Shown here one piece after another: positions 34,685-44,012 of a stretch of DNA of 64,000 bases (positions within the stretch are counted from its first letter, which is position 1; every line of letters starts with the position of its first letter). Made by a program: the position numbers and the translations under genes. The stretch comes from Methylobacterium sp. WL1 (GTDB taxonomy: Bacteria; Pseudomonadota; Alphaproteobacteria; Rhizobiales; Beijerinckiaceae). The stretch covers positions 2,756,001 to 2,820,000 of the forward strand of contig NZ_CP042823.1 of NCBI RefSeq assembly GCF_008000895.1, in the 5' to 3' direction. Below the pieces are notes generated by a model. That model worked only from the letters and a program-made list of their open reading frames with translations, had not been told where the DNA came from and ran no database searches.

Positions 34685-35070
34685 TCGAGCGGGCACAGGC
34701 ATGGTGGGCATCGAGGGCCGAGGCCGAGGCCGAGGTGGACTGTGACGTGACGGCAGGATGCCCGGTCCCAACGCTGGGCATGCCGGACGAGTACCGCATC
34801 CTCGTCCGCCAGCGGGGCGTCGCCGAGCGGACGCTGGCATCGGTCGCCCATGCCATCGAGGGCCATCCGGTCTCGGCCCCGGCGGACGTGCACCCCCTCA
34901 TCCACTCGGCCGCGCTGCGGGGCATGGAGGGCATCAGGGACGACTTGCGCGTGCGCCTCCACCAGATCGACAGCGAGATCCATGCGATGCTCGCCACGGC
35001 CCTGTGGGAAGGCCTGGGCATCGGGACGATCCGGGACGCGGGACGGGTCAGCCCGTGCACCGGTCGGTGA
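34678..35070 (+). CDS. Unrecognised island protein
   Basis: 130 residues, Ala/Glu-rich and helical (AQAWWASRAEAEAEVDCDV; RVRLHQIDSEIHAMLATALW). Overlaps the gene before it, so co-translated. Its end overlaps the convergent small gene at 35048. Confidence 0.5.
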   Translation: MLIERAQAWWASRAEAEAEVDCDVTAGCPVPTLGMPDEYRILVRQRGVAERTLASVAHAIEGHPVSAPADVHPLIHSAALRGMEGIRDDLRVRLHQIDSEIHAMLATALWEGLGIGTIRDAGRVSPCTGR

Positions 35071-35218
35071 GCGTCATCAGCCGGCGCACCATCCGCTCCT
35101 GGCTCGCGCCCCGGCCGTCGCACCAGCCGTCGACCGCGACACGCGAAGCGCATCCGTGGCCCGGTCGCGACCGCCCCGGATTCGGGTCCATTCCTTGAGG
35201 ACTGGTGAATTGCGACAT
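35048..35218 (-). CDS. Small unrecognised protein
   Basis: 56 residues with two Cys (GHGCASRVAVDGWCDG). A strong ribosome binding site (CAGGAGG, five bases before the ATG) supports it despite its size. Convergent with and overlapping the plus-strand gene end. Confidence 0.5.
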   Translation of the reverse strand: MSQFTSPQGMDPNPGRSRPGHGCASRVAVDGWCDGRGASQERMVRRLMTLTDRCTG

Positions 35219-35354
35219 GACGGCCTCCTGGGTGAGGCGGCCTGTCGCGTTCACGCGATGGCCCGGCCTCGGGGAGTGGATCGAAAGGGTGAGGGTCGGT
35301 CGGATGCGGGCGAAGGTTTTCGCGGCGGCATCGCGAGTCGCGCGTGACGATGAG

Positions 35355-35678
35355 TCATGCTGATCGGTCGCTCGGATCGGAGGGGTCGTGCCGTCGGCGC
35401 AGTCCCCAGGGCGTGACGCGAACGCCGGATGCGTCCGGTGCGGCACGCATCGTGGGCACCGCCGCCTGAAGCTCGGCTTCCTCAAGCGCGGACCGGCCCA
35501 GGGTAACGAGGACGGCCTGGATCGCGCGGGTGAACGCGCCCTCGCCCAGCGCCCGCATCTGGAACAGGCGCCGGATCACCTCGCCGAACTGGGTGTCGGC
35601 CGTGACGACCTGCGGCGCGTCCTGGAAAGGCGCGTAGGGGGCCGGGTGTCGATGGGAGGTATTCGAAGGGTCTGACAT
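35355..35678 (-). CDS. Unrecognised island protein
   Basis: 107 residues with Pro-rich N-terminus and a helical core (FGEVIRRLFQMRALGEGAFT). GAGGCGA precedes the ATG. Function unknown; it may share a transcript with the gene at 35048. Confidence 0.5.
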   Translation of the reverse strand: MSDPSNTSHRHPAPYAPFQDAPQVVTADTQFGEVIRRLFQMRALGEGAFTRAIQAVLVTLGRSALEEAELQAAVPTMRAAPDASGVRVTPWGLRRRHDPSDPSDRSA

Positions 35679-36140
35679 GACGTTCGCCTCGTGACGGAGG
35701 CGGGCGGGCGCGGTGGCGCCGGTCAGGCCTCGTCGACGGAGAAGGGGAGAAGCGAAGGGCCGCCCGCGAAGGGGGCGCACGTCACGGATATGAGGAGGCG
35801 GCTGGCGTACATGAACTCGTCCTCCTCTGGCTAAGCGTCCGATGGATGGCCGAGATCAGTACCCGTCTCGGCCAACGGCAGGAACGTACTATGAACGATT
35901 TCGGGTTATCAAGTACCGAAGGGTGAGATTGGTTGCCCCAAAGGCATTTCGGGCGGTGGAAACCGGGGATCCAAGCGGTCCCTGTATCATGCCCGAACAG
36001 GTCTCGGGCCGTTGGCGGATGACGTGTGGCATTCGAAAGTCGCAGGTGCCCTGTCCGAGGGGGGCACACTCAACGACGTTCGGGCTGGCTCGCATGGCGG
36101 GCCAGATTGACCCAAAGGCAATTTAGGCTATTTAGGCAAC
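35679..36140. other. Intergenic regulatory region before the defence genes
   Basis: No gene is supported in these 462 bases, which are less GC-rich than their surroundings. Two related sites appear: TGCCCCAAAGGCA (35934-35946, an imperfect palindrome) and TGACCCAAAGGCA (36108-36120), the latter overlapping the -35 box of the promoter of the HTH gene at 36141. Autoregulation by that HTH protein is a plausible reading. Confidence 0.5.
36107..36140 (+). promoter_or_regulatory. Promoter of a leaderless transcript
   Basis: TTGACC (36107-36112), 16 bases, then TATTTA (36129-36134). The ATG at 36141 starts seven bases after the -10 box, where the transcript should begin, so the HTH gene is probably translated from a leaderless mRNA. 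Confidence 0.6.
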
Positions 36141-36497
36141 ATGGTCGGTCGCCCTCCGCGTCGTGTTGCCCAAGAGCTCTGCGAGCGCCTCGAAGGCGCG
36201 CGTGCGGATGCAGGGCTGAGCCGTGCCGCCATTGCGCGCGCTCTCGGAACCAGCCCTTCCAACCTTCTTCGGTCCCTGAGGGCGGGGGGCTTTTCGGGGG
36301 ATCTCTCAAGGCGCGTCGAGATGCTGCTTGAGAACGGGGTTTCCGGCATGCGAGACGTGCCCCCCAAGGCACGGGAGGCGGGCGACGACTCGCTCGACCG
36401 CGCGTTGCTTTTATTGCTTGAATTTCGTAAGATGGTTCCGGATCTCGAAAGGGCGCTCGTGGCGGTCCGCCGAGCAGCGAATGCCGAGGATGGCTGA
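36141..36497 (+). CDS. Small HTH protein, probable regulator of the Iet genes
   Basis: 118 residues. LCERLEGARADAGLSRAAIA with RALGTSPSNLLRSLRAGGF is a helix-turn-helix; the C-terminal half is a leucine-rich helix (LDRALLLLLEFRKMVPDLER) for dimerisation. The TGA overlaps the ATG of the AAA ATPase gene (TGATG). Likely an autoregulator of the operon via the TGCC/GGCA sites upstream, which is inference. Confidence 0.65.
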   Translation: MVGRPPRRVAQELCERLEGARADAGLSRAAIARALGTSPSNLLRSLRAGGFSGDLSRRVEMLLENGVSGMRDVPPKAREAGDDSLDRALLLLLEFRKMVPDLERALVAVRRAANAEDG

Positions 36498-37471
36498 TGA
36501 CGAGCTCCCGAAACGTCCTGGCGATGATCCGAAGCCACGCCGCCGGCGACAGCGTCCATTTCCTGTCCATCGCGGAACACATCGCGGGCGAGGCGGCACG
36601 CTCCGGCAAGACGAAGGTCGCCGAGGAGATCACGGCGGCCGTCCAGCGGGCAAAGCTCCAGCCCAGGCCCTCGAACCCGCCGACACCGATCGCCGCCGCA
36701 CGGGGCGAACTGGCCGGGCTGATGCGGGTCGCCTACCCGGAGGTCCGCCTGTCGGACCTCGTGGTGGGGGACGACCTTCAGCGTCGCCTGCGCCGTCTCG
36801 TGCGCGAGCACGATGAAGCCGAGGCCCTGAAGGCGATGGATCTCTCGCCGCGGCGCAAGTTCCTGTTCTCCGGGCCTCCGGGCACGGGGAAGAGCATGAC
36901 GGCGGCGGCCATCGCCGGAGAGCTCGGCCTGCCGCTGTTCACGGTGATGCTCGACGGCATCATCACGAAGTTCATGGGCGAGACCGCCGCGAAGTTGAGG
37001 CTCGTCTTCGACGCGATGCGTGCGACGAGGGGCGTATACCTGTTCGACGAGGTCGACGCCCTGGCCGCACGGCGGGCATCGGAGAATGACATCGGCGAGG
37101 CGCGCCGGATGCTCAATTCCTTCCTGATGTTCCTTGAGGAGGACAATTCCGGGAGCGTCGTCATCGCCGCCACGAACCTCAGGTCCCTCCTGGATACGGC
37201 GATCTTCCGTCGGTTCGATGCGGCGTTCGTCTACGCAAAACCCTCTACCGACGAGGCGCGGCGGGTCCTGGTCAATCACCTCCAGAGCTTCGATGCCGCC
37301 GGCCTCGATTGGACCCGTATCGACGAATGCACGACCGGGTTGAGCCAGGCCGACATCGTCTCCGCCGCGGCCGATGCGGCTCGCGATGCGGTTCTGGACA
37401 ATTCATCGACGCTGACCACCGATATCGTCTGTCAGGCGCTGGCAGACCGGGCTAGCATCCACGTAGAGTAG
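36497..37471 (+). CDS. ietA: AAA ATPase, IetA-like
   Basis: 324 residues. SGPPGTGKS (Walker A, near residue 128), VYLFDEVDA (Walker B, near 181), AATNLR (sensor 1, near 225) and an FRRFD arginine-finger pair form a classic AAA module of the FtsH/katanin-like clade. About 100 helical residues precede it. An AAA ATPase of this type followed by a large subtilase is the two-gene Iet anti-phage arrangement (IetA, IetS). It presumably senses or remodels a substrate for the protease; mechanism is not known from sequence. Confidence 0.72.
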   Translation: MTSSRNVLAMIRSHAAGDSVHFLSIAEHIAGEAARSGKTKVAEEITAAVQRAKLQPRPSNPPTPIAAARGELAGLMRVAYPEVRLSDLVVGDDLQRRLRRLVREHDEAEALKAMDLSPRRKFLFSGPPGTGKSMTAAAIAGELGLPLFTVMLDGIITKFMGETAAKLRLVFDAMRATRGVYLFDEVDALAARRASENDIGEARRMLNSFLMFLEEDNSGSVVIAATNLRSLLDTAIFRRFDAAFVYAKPSTDEARRVLVNHLQSFDAAGLDWTRIDECTTGLSQADIVSAAADAARDAVLDNSSTLTTDIVCQALADRASIHVE

Positions 37472-37534
37472 TATTTACGTAATCTAGCATGCGGTCGTCG
37501 ACGGGCGAGCGCCCTTGTCCGACTGTCGGTGCAC

Positions 37535-40084
37535 ATGGCCGAGCGTACCCCCTACCGCCATATCCATGTCAGGGGCCTCGGCGTCGCCTCCGAGGCGTTC
37601 CGGGGCCCTACGGGAGGTGGGCCTGAAAAGAATGTTCTACCGGTCGACAACAGGGCTGCCCATGCCAACAAGCTGATGGATGGCTTGGAGCATGCCGTTG
37701 CATTGATGGACGAGTACCGCTCGGCCCAGAAGAAGTTCGGCTTACCCGCGAACAAGCGTGGAATGCCGGTTACGATAGAGTCCCGACACGAGATCGCCCT
37801 GCGCGTCGGACAGGGTCGATCCGGCCAGGGCTTCGCCCTGCTGAACGTGCACAGGGGGCAGTCGGTCGATCCCGAGCGTGGTCCCGAGGCCGATCACGCC
37901 ACCTTCTTCACCACACCTCAGACGCTCGCGACCTTCAGGCGCGATCTTCAAATCTACGGCGCTTGGGTCCCTTCGGAACGGGACCTGATGAATTCCCACG
38001 ACGAGGATCAGGAGGCCCCGGGCAGGCCGCGGCGCTTCAAGCTCTTCGAGAGCGCCGCCGGCATCCGTCCGACGACCTTGCTCGATCTCTGGACCGACCG
38101 GCTGGACCGCTACCCCAGGACGCGCGGGATTCATGCCTGGGAGGTCTGGACGCGCATTGATTTCCAGGACGCGTTCGAGCGGGCGACCAAGGAATTCGAA
38201 TTGCGCCAATATGGCAGGCCCTCGGATTTCATCGATACGGTCGTGCGCGGCCTGATCGCCACTCCCGCCCAGATCCATGAGGTCGTACGCGCCACCGGCG
38301 CGGTGGTAGGACTTCGGAGCGCTTCGACGTTTGCGTCCGATGACCAGCACTTCCAGCCCGAGGACATGACCGAAACGCTCAAGGGTGTTGCGGCGCGTAT
38401 CCAGTGGCCTGGCAAGGACGCCCCGGTCGTCGCGGTCCTGGATACCGGCGTCCAGGCCAGGCATCCGTTGCTCAACGGTGCCTTGCCGGCGTCGCACCAG
38501 TACACGGCGGAGCCGTTCTGGGGCACGGGGGATCACGACGGGCATGGGACCAACATGGCCGGGGTCGTGCTCTATGGCGATCTTGCGTCGCTCGCGGTGG
38601 GCGGGCCGCCCATACGTTTGACGACCCGCCTTGAGTCGGTGATCGTAACGGCCCCCGAGGACGCGCCCCCGGTCCCGGCCCGCGATGCCATTCGCCGCGC
38701 CGTCGAGGAGGTGGAGGTGGAGCGGGCCATCCGGGTCTATTGCCTGGCCCAAACCGCCTCGGGCGAGTTGGAGGACGGGTTGCCGACCAGCACGTCGGGC
38801 GTACTCGACCAATTGGCCTACGGCGACGGGATCGGGACGCGCCTCTTCTGCGCGGCCGTCGGCAACGTGCCTCACACGAAGGACGAACCGTACCAGGCCG
38901 CGTACTACGCCGAACGCAACGCCCAATTCGGAATCCAATCACCCGCCCAGGCACTGAACGCGCTGTCGGTGGGGGCGGTCAGCCTGAAGGACGTGCGCAC
39001 GCCGAGTAAAACGCCGGTCGCCGATGCGGGCGATCTCGCTCCCACTTCGAGGACGGCGCAAGCCTGGGCGAAGCTGCACGCGAACAAGCCCGACATCGTC
39101 ATGGAAGGCGGGAACTTCACGGTCGACGCGGATGGCGTCTTCTGCCGACCCTCGCCGACCCACATGGTCCTCACGACGTCCAGGCCTCCGCCGACGAGTA
39201 CGCTGGCGCTCGCGGGGGAGACGAGCGCCGCGACGGCGGCCTGCGCCGGCCTCGCCGGGCGATTGCTGGCCCGGTACCCGAAGCTCCGGATGGAGACCGT
39301 CCGGGCCCTCATGGTCCATGCCGCGGAGTGGACCCCCGCGATGAGGGCGCAGCTGACGGCGGCGAGGAATTCGGGCGTTCCGAAGAGCGAGGCCTACGCC
39401 ATGCTGATCGGCCGGTTCGGCTGGGGGGTTCCGGACGAGACCCGCCTGTTCGAGAGCGCCCGGAACGCCTTGACCCTGATGGTCGAAGACACGTTGCAGC
39501 CCTATCGGCGCGGGGATGGATCGAGCCTGCCCCTGAAGGAAATGAAGTATTTCAAGCTGCCCTGGCCCGAGGATGCCTTGCGCGCCCTCGGGGGGACCCA
39601 GGTCGAGATGCGTTGCACGCTCTCGTACTTCATCGAGCCCGATCTCCACGCGGTCGCGCGGGACCAGATGAAGCGGTACCCGTCGCACCGGCTTCGTTTC
39701 GACGTCAAGCGGTACGGGGAGGACGACGCGCAGGCGAGGGCGAGGGTGAATACCCTTGCCGACGAGAGCGACCCCGTCGACGACACCAACGACGACGGTT
39801 GGGTCCTGGGATCCTTCCATCGGCATAGGGGGGCGCTGCATCACGACATCTGGACCGGTCCGGCCCACCAGCTCGTCGAGCGGGGCGGCATCTCGATCCT
39901 GCCGGTGAGGGGATGGTGGGGCGATACGCGGAGGTTCAACCGTGACGGGCGATCCGTGAACTTCTCGCTGGTGGTATCGATCCGGACCCCCGAGTCCGGC
40001 GGCGGCGACCTGTTCACCGAGGTCGTCACCAAGATCAAGCCGGCCAACCTCGTGGAGACGCCGGCCGCGGTCATCGTTACCTGA
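37535..40084 (+). CDS. ietS: Subtilisin-like serine protease, IetS-like
   Basis: 849 residues. The S8 triad is visible: VAVLDTGV (Asp near residue 303), DHDGHGTNMAGV (His near 336) and AGETSAATA (Ser near 565, with GETSAA in place of the common GTSMA). About 280 residues precede the protease domain and 250 beta-rich residues follow. No signal peptide, so it acts in the cytoplasm. The ATG at 37535 is preferred; a GTG at 37529 adds two residues. Paired with the AAA ATPase 60 bases upstream. Ends 12 bases from the convergent CHAT gene. Confidence 0.75.
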   Translation: MAERTPYRHIHVRGLGVASEAFRGPTGGGPEKNVLPVDNRAAHANKLMDGLEHAVALMDEYRSAQKKFGLPANKRGMPVTIESRHEIALRVGQGRSGQGFALLNVHRGQSVDPERGPEADHATFFTTPQTLATFRRDLQIYGAWVPSERDLMNSHDEDQEAPGRPRRFKLFESAAGIRPTTLLDLWTDRLDRYPRTRGIHAWEVWTRIDFQDAFERATKEFELRQYGRPSDFIDTVVRGLIATPAQIHEVVRATGAVVGLRSASTFASDDQHFQPEDMTETLKGVAARIQWPGKDAPVVAVLDTGVQARHPLLNGALPASHQYTAEPFWGTGDHDGHGTNMAGVVLYGDLASLAVGGPPIRLTTRLESVIVTAPEDAPPVPARDAIRRAVEEVEVERAIRVYCLAQTASGELEDGLPTSTSGVLDQLAYGDGIGTRLFCAAVGNVPHTKDEPYQAAYYAERNAQFGIQSPAQALNALSVGAVSLKDVRTPSKTPVADAGDLAPTSRTAQAWAKLHANKPDIVMEGGNFTVDADGVFCRPSPTHMVLTTSRPPPTSTLALAGETSAATAACAGLAGRLLARYPKLRMETVRALMVHAAEWTPAMRAQLTAARNSGVPKSEAYAMLIGRFGWGVPDETRLFESARNALTLMVEDTLQPYRRGDGSSLPLKEMKYFKLPWPEDALRALGGTQVEMRCTLSYFIEPDLHAVARDQMKRYPSHRLRFDVKRYGEDDAQARARVNTLADESDPVDDTNDDGWVLGSFHRHRGALHHDIWTGPAHQLVERGGISILPVRGWWGDTRRFNRDGRSVNFSLVVSIRTPESGGGDLFTEVVTKIKPANLVETPAAVIVT

Positions 40085-40096
40085 CGAAGGCGCTGC

Positions 40097-41974
40097 TCAC
40101 GACATCCGGGCCATGACGTCGCCATGGCAGAGGTAGGCGAAAGGTGTCGCCGACGCATTGCGATAGCACACGCGGGCGTCGAGCATCGTCTCCCCGAGCG
40201 TCCGCCCCTTCAGCAATCCGGCCATGTGATCGTGGACCACGGATGACGCGTGCTCGTCCTGGACGGCCCAGATGGGAGCGAGAATTCCCCCGAAACCCCT
40301 CATCGCGAGGCTTGCCGGCCAACCGCCGACGACGCCGAGGGTATGATTGGCGAAGCCGACCGAGCATGCGTTCAGCATGACGAAGGTCCCGTCCTCCATC
40401 CCGAGGTTGACGCCGCCGTGGACCTCCCTGTGCGACATCCATCCGTCGCTCATCCGAAGGCCCTGCTTCGTACCGTCCGACCCCGCTCCCGGAGGGTTGG
40501 CATGCCCGGCGAAGTGCATCATCGATACGGGCTGGCCCGGCGTGGCCTCGCTGAGGAAGTCCCTGAGGCCGTCGCAGGTTGCCAGTCCGCTGACCGCGCC
40601 GAATTCCGAGATGAGCCGCTCGCCTTCCGCGATGGCGGCCGGCAAGGCGCTGTCCGGAGGATACCTGGGGACGAAACTGACGATCCGCCCCCTCTCGAAG
40701 CCATTGCGCATACCCCCCTCGTTGCCGCCGAACCAGCGCGCGATGGGATGCGTCATGAAAAGGTGGTCCGCGTCCGGGAAACCCGCTTCCGCATCGGGAT
40801 GCATCATCTCCCAGGGGACGTGGGGTTCGTTCGTCACGATCTGGATTGAAAATCGCGGTCCGTGCTTCTCGCGCAGCTCGGCATAGAGTTCCTTGAAGCA
40901 GGGCGGGGTGGCCTTCCAGATCGTTTCGCCGATGCCTCTCAGGACGCTGATGTGCGCCCGACCGGGGCGGAGGTCCGGACAGGTTTGAAGGAGCTCCCGC
41001 GCGAAGTCGGCCGGATCGCCCTTCAGGTTGATTTTCCCGGCCAACAGCATGGTTCTGAACGGAACCGGTCCGCGCTCTGGACTCAGGCTCCATGTCAGGT
41101 CTCTTGAGTCCGAATCCTCGATGATCTTGATGGTGAGGATGGGACTGCGGACGTCGCGCACGAGTTCCACGCCGCGTACGGCCGCCGGCGCCGCAACCTC
41201 CGCCTCCGGCGTCCCGGTCGCCGTTCCCTTCTCGATCCGTATCCGCCGGACGGCGGAACCGGCATGCCGACCCTCCTGATCGAAGGTGACCGTGAGTTTG
41301 TAGGCTTTCCCCACGTCGGCATCGGGCCTGATGGTGCCACGGAAGACCGCGGGGCGGGACGTCCCGTCGGACAGGATCGTAACGACGCCCTCGTTGCCGG
41401 AGGGCGTGTCGAAGACGATCCAGTCACAGAACGCCTCGACGGCCACCTGCATCTCGGTCCATCCGGCCGGCAGGTCCTTGACCTCGACGACGCCCCCCTC
41501 GGTCACCCCGTCGGGCGTCGCGGCCAGATCGACCTCGAATTGGTATGCCTCGCCCGGTCGCGCGTCCCCGTTCGGGGTTACCGTGGGGAAGCGCCTGAGG
41601 GATGCCGCCGACTCGGCCGGAAGCACCGCTGCGGTCTCGATCCAGGGTACGTTGGCCGACTTGAACGGCGCGGTGACCTCCAGGTCGTTGCGCAGGCTTT
41701 CGGAGACGCCGCGAAACAGGGCGGCGATGCTGGTCTTCACCTTCTCGCTCGTGACCCTACCGCTCAGGGTGATCGCTTTTTCAGCGAGCGACACGTCCAA
41801 TAGGAAGATCTCGCGCGCGAGGGTGTAGATCGAGGAGCGTATCCTCGACCAGGGCTCGTCCTCCACCGGCGGTCCGTCGGCGTCGATGAGCCCGAAGGCG
41901 AGATATCGGCCCTCGTGCCTGACGCCGCCCTTGCGCCATGCCCAGTTCCATTCCCCGAAGCTGTCGGTCGTCAT
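40097..41974 (-). CDS. CHAT-domain (caspase-like) protease
   Basis: 625 residues. The C-terminal third is a CHAT peptidase: MMHFAGHANP holds the catalytic His (near residue 490) and VMLNACSVG the catalytic Cys (near 537), followed by GGWPASLAMRGFGGILAPIW. The first 280 residues are beta-rich, with a segment around TSIAALFRGVSESLRND and Ig-like strands, perhaps for sensing or partner binding. Its ATG overlaps the stop of the lipase gene upstream (ATGA), so the two are made together. In known systems CHAT proteases are activated by infection and cleave a partner effector. Confidence 0.82.
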   Translation of the reverse strand: MTTDSFGEWNWAWRKGGVRHEGRYLAFGLIDADGPPVEDEPWSRIRSSIYTLAREIFLLDVSLAEKAITLSGRVTSEKVKTSIAALFRGVSESLRNDLEVTAPFKSANVPWIETAAVLPAESAASLRRFPTVTPNGDARPGEAYQFEVDLAATPDGVTEGGVVEVKDLPAGWTEMQVAVEAFCDWIVFDTPSGNEGVVTILSDGTSRPAVFRGTIRPDADVGKAYKLTVTFDQEGRHAGSAVRRIRIEKGTATGTPEAEVAAPAAVRGVELVRDVRSPILTIKIIEDSDSRDLTWSLSPERGPVPFRTMLLAGKINLKGDPADFARELLQTCPDLRPGRAHISVLRGIGETIWKATPPCFKELYAELREKHGPRFSIQIVTNEPHVPWEMMHPDAEAGFPDADHLFMTHPIARWFGGNEGGMRNGFERGRIVSFVPRYPPDSALPAAIAEGERLISEFGAVSGLATCDGLRDFLSEATPGQPVSMMHFAGHANPPGAGSDGTKQGLRMSDGWMSHREVHGGVNLGMEDGTFVMLNACSVGFANHTLGVVGGWPASLAMRGFGGILAPIWAVQDEHASSVVHDHMAGLLKGRTLGETMLDARVCYRNASATPFAYLCHGDVMARMS

Positions 41975-43359
41975 GCCCCTTCACCGGGACCGAGGACGAG
42001 GAAGATGTCTTCGACCGCTTCCAGGCCCTTTCCGGTGACCGATGCGCGGTACAACCCGGGCGAGAGCGCCAGCTCGACGCGGTAGGTATCGTCTCGCGGT
42101 CGGAGAACGAAGCCTTCCGGCTCGGCCGGTGCGTCGAGCCGTTGCACCGTGCCGCTCAGGAACTGGGTGTACTCGGACGCCGTCGCTTCCAGCAGGACGG
42201 GCTCATCGGCCGGATAGGCGTCTTGCAGGGACAGGCCGATCCGTCCGCCGCCGGCATGTCCGGAGCGGAACCTATCGAGGTCGATGCCGATCCCGGTCAT
42301 CACGCCCCTGAGGTGGTCGAGGGCCGCCGGCACGCTCTGCAGGGCGGAGTGGGACGTGGCGAAATAGGCCGCGGATGCCCCATTGTCGCCGATGGGGATG
42401 GCGGAGATCCTGGGTACCGTTCCGTCCCCCCCTAGATCCTCCCCTTCGTAAGCCTGCATGGGGATCAGGACCTCATCCTTGAGGGTCGCCGATTGCTTCG
42501 TAGGCTGGTTGGTCCCCACGACCGGACGGATGCTCATCCCCGCTGCCGCATAGGCCGGGATGCCGCCGTTCGACTTCGGCGCTCCCTGCATCTCGTCGTG
42601 GAACGCCTTCGCCTTGAGGACGCGGGCGGCATCGAGATGGGGAAGGGCGATCTCCGAGATGCGGGCGAGTTCGGTGCCGCCGTGCTCGACGAACGGATAG
42701 ACAGGCAGGAGCTGGTAGGCCGAGTCGAAGGACCGAAGGGCGTCCGTGCCGTCGAAGGCCGATACGGGACCGACCTTCCAGGTGAACCCGTTGCAGAGGA
42801 AGTCGACCGCGTTGCCCGCGCCGCGATACGGCGTGCCGAAGCTGACCATGGTGCGGACGATCTTCCAGCCCTCCAGGCACTCCATGAAGTACCGGCCGAC
42901 GAGCCCGCCCATCGAATGCGAGACGAGCACGATCTTCGCGTTCTCGTTCCCGCTGCTCGCCTTCCATTTCGCGAGCCACTGAGGGGCGACCCTTGCCAGC
43001 TTCCGCGCGGAGACGCGGTTGTCCCGACGCCAGTCGTAGGGGAACTCGAAATAGTTTTCGCCGCGGGTCAGTCCGAGGCGAGAGACGAGGTCGACGCCGA
43101 GGCGGGAGTACCCGCCCTGCTTCCAGAGACGCGGGATGATCTCCGGGTTCGGAACCAGCCCCGCCGCGACGATGCCGTCGCCGAGATCCTCGTCGCCGTT
43201 GTCCTCGCCGGTCAGTCTCAGGCGTTCGAGGTTCTGGCCGACCACGGTTCCCCAGAGCGCGCCAGGCGAGGTGCCCCAGAGGGGCTTGCCATCCTTGGTC
43301 AGGACGGAACCGATCAACCCGGGCAGCACCACGACGACATCACCGAAACCGTCTGCCAT
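41971..43359 (-). CDS. LCAT-like alpha/beta hydrolase (lipase/acyltransferase)
   Basis: 462 residues without signal peptide. VVVVLPGLIGSVL at the N-terminus and FPYDWRRDNR match the lecithin:cholesterol acyltransferase family; VSHSMGG has the nucleophile Ser (near residue 147), GGDGTVP the Asp (near 315) and ATSHSAL the His (near 337). The last 100 residues form a separate beta-rich domain. A cytoplasmic phospholipase-type enzyme under control of a CHAT protease would be a suitable membrane-damaging effector; this is inference. GGGGAGG lies five bases before the ATG. Confidence 0.82.
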   Translation of the reverse strand: MADGFGDVVVVLPGLIGSVLTKDGKPLWGTSPGALWGTVVGQNLERLRLTGEDNGDEDLGDGIVAAGLVPNPEIIPRLWKQGGYSRLGVDLVSRLGLTRGENYFEFPYDWRRDNRVSARKLARVAPQWLAKWKASSGNENAKIVLVSHSMGGLVGRYFMECLEGWKIVRTMVSFGTPYRGAGNAVDFLCNGFTWKVGPVSAFDGTDALRSFDSAYQLLPVYPFVEHGGTELARISEIALPHLDAARVLKAKAFHDEMQGAPKSNGGIPAYAAAGMSIRPVVGTNQPTKQSATLKDEVLIPMQAYEGEDLGGDGTVPRISAIPIGDNGASAAYFATSHSALQSVPAALDHLRGVMTGIGIDLDRFRSGHAGGGRIGLSLQDAYPADEPVLLEATASEYTQFLSGTVQRLDAPAEPEGFVLRPRDDTYRVELALSPGLYRASVTGKGLEAVEDIFLVLGPGEGA

Positions 43360-43509
43360 CCAGGCCTCCCCATGCTCGTGTCACCGCCGGTACGGGTACC
43401 GTGGGTCGTGTCGGTTTCTTGGTTTCCCCCGGTCTCCGGACGCCGATCCGGCGACATGATCGCCGGGTCGGAGGAAGCCGCTTCGGAGCAGGATCGGTGA
43501 CGAGGCCGG

Positions 43510-43538
43510 ATTATAGAACGTAAGCCGAACAAAACCAG
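43510..43538 (-). promoter_or_regulatory. Sigma70-type promoter of the LCAT-CHAT operon
   Basis: On the minus strand CTGGTT (43533-43538), 17 bases, then a consensus TATAAT (43510-43515). It lies about 150 bases upstream of the lipase start in an otherwise gene-free stretch (43360-43735), which is noticeably richer in A and T. Confidence 0.65.
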
Positions 43539-43735
43539 CTGACGACGTTACGTATGCGGCGTTCCGTTTCGAGCTTAGCCGTGGATTCGGAAAGGCACCA
43601 TGGGGCTCCCTACCGATCCGGGAGGGGCTGACGACCCCTGGGAATTGGAATGCACGCGACGTGCAGGTGGGACCATCGGACTTCCGGCACGCCCTGCCTC
43701 TCGTGCTCCGCGACAGGACGATGCGCGGTATGGGG

Positions 43736-44012
43736 TTACTCGGCCGGCTCGCGGATCTCCGAGGCGGGCGGCCAGTTCCGGGCGAGGCGCCCGAACACGC
43801 CGGCATCGGCCCAGGCCGAGCGGGAGCCGACGACGTAGAGGTTTTCCTGGGCGCGGGTCGCCGCGACGTTGAGGATGTTCGGCGGTCCCCCCGCCCACCC
43901 GCGCGCGCCGCGCTGGGTCGGCATCGGCGCACCGAGGACGAGGATCACGCTGTCGGCCTCGCGACCCTGGACGGTATGGACCGTGCCGACGCGCTCGCGC
44001 GTCCAGCGATAG
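43736..44012 (-). pseudogene. Truncated second copy of the SF1 helicase C-terminus
   Basis: One minus-strand frame reads RWTRERVGTVHTVQGREADS and on to VFGRLARNWPPASEIREPAE, then stop. It matches the last 90 or so residues of the helicase at 46123-49674, with a divergent final dozen residues. Homology starts abruptly at 44012, and nothing upstream belongs to a helicase. Confidence 0.85.
43779..44012. repeat. Long direct repeat, copy 1 (copy 2 at 46166-46396)
   Basis: About 230 bases nearly identical to 46166-46396 in the same orientation, with scattered substitutions. Copy 2 is inside the intact helicase gene. The 2.2 kb between the copies carries two unknown genes and the PIN toxin-antitoxin pair; recombination between copies would excise it. 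Confidence 0.85.

Noticed and set aside
35782..36069. 95-codon minus-strand frame
   Set aside because: No ribosome binding site, unnatural composition, and it covers the operator region of the HTH gene.
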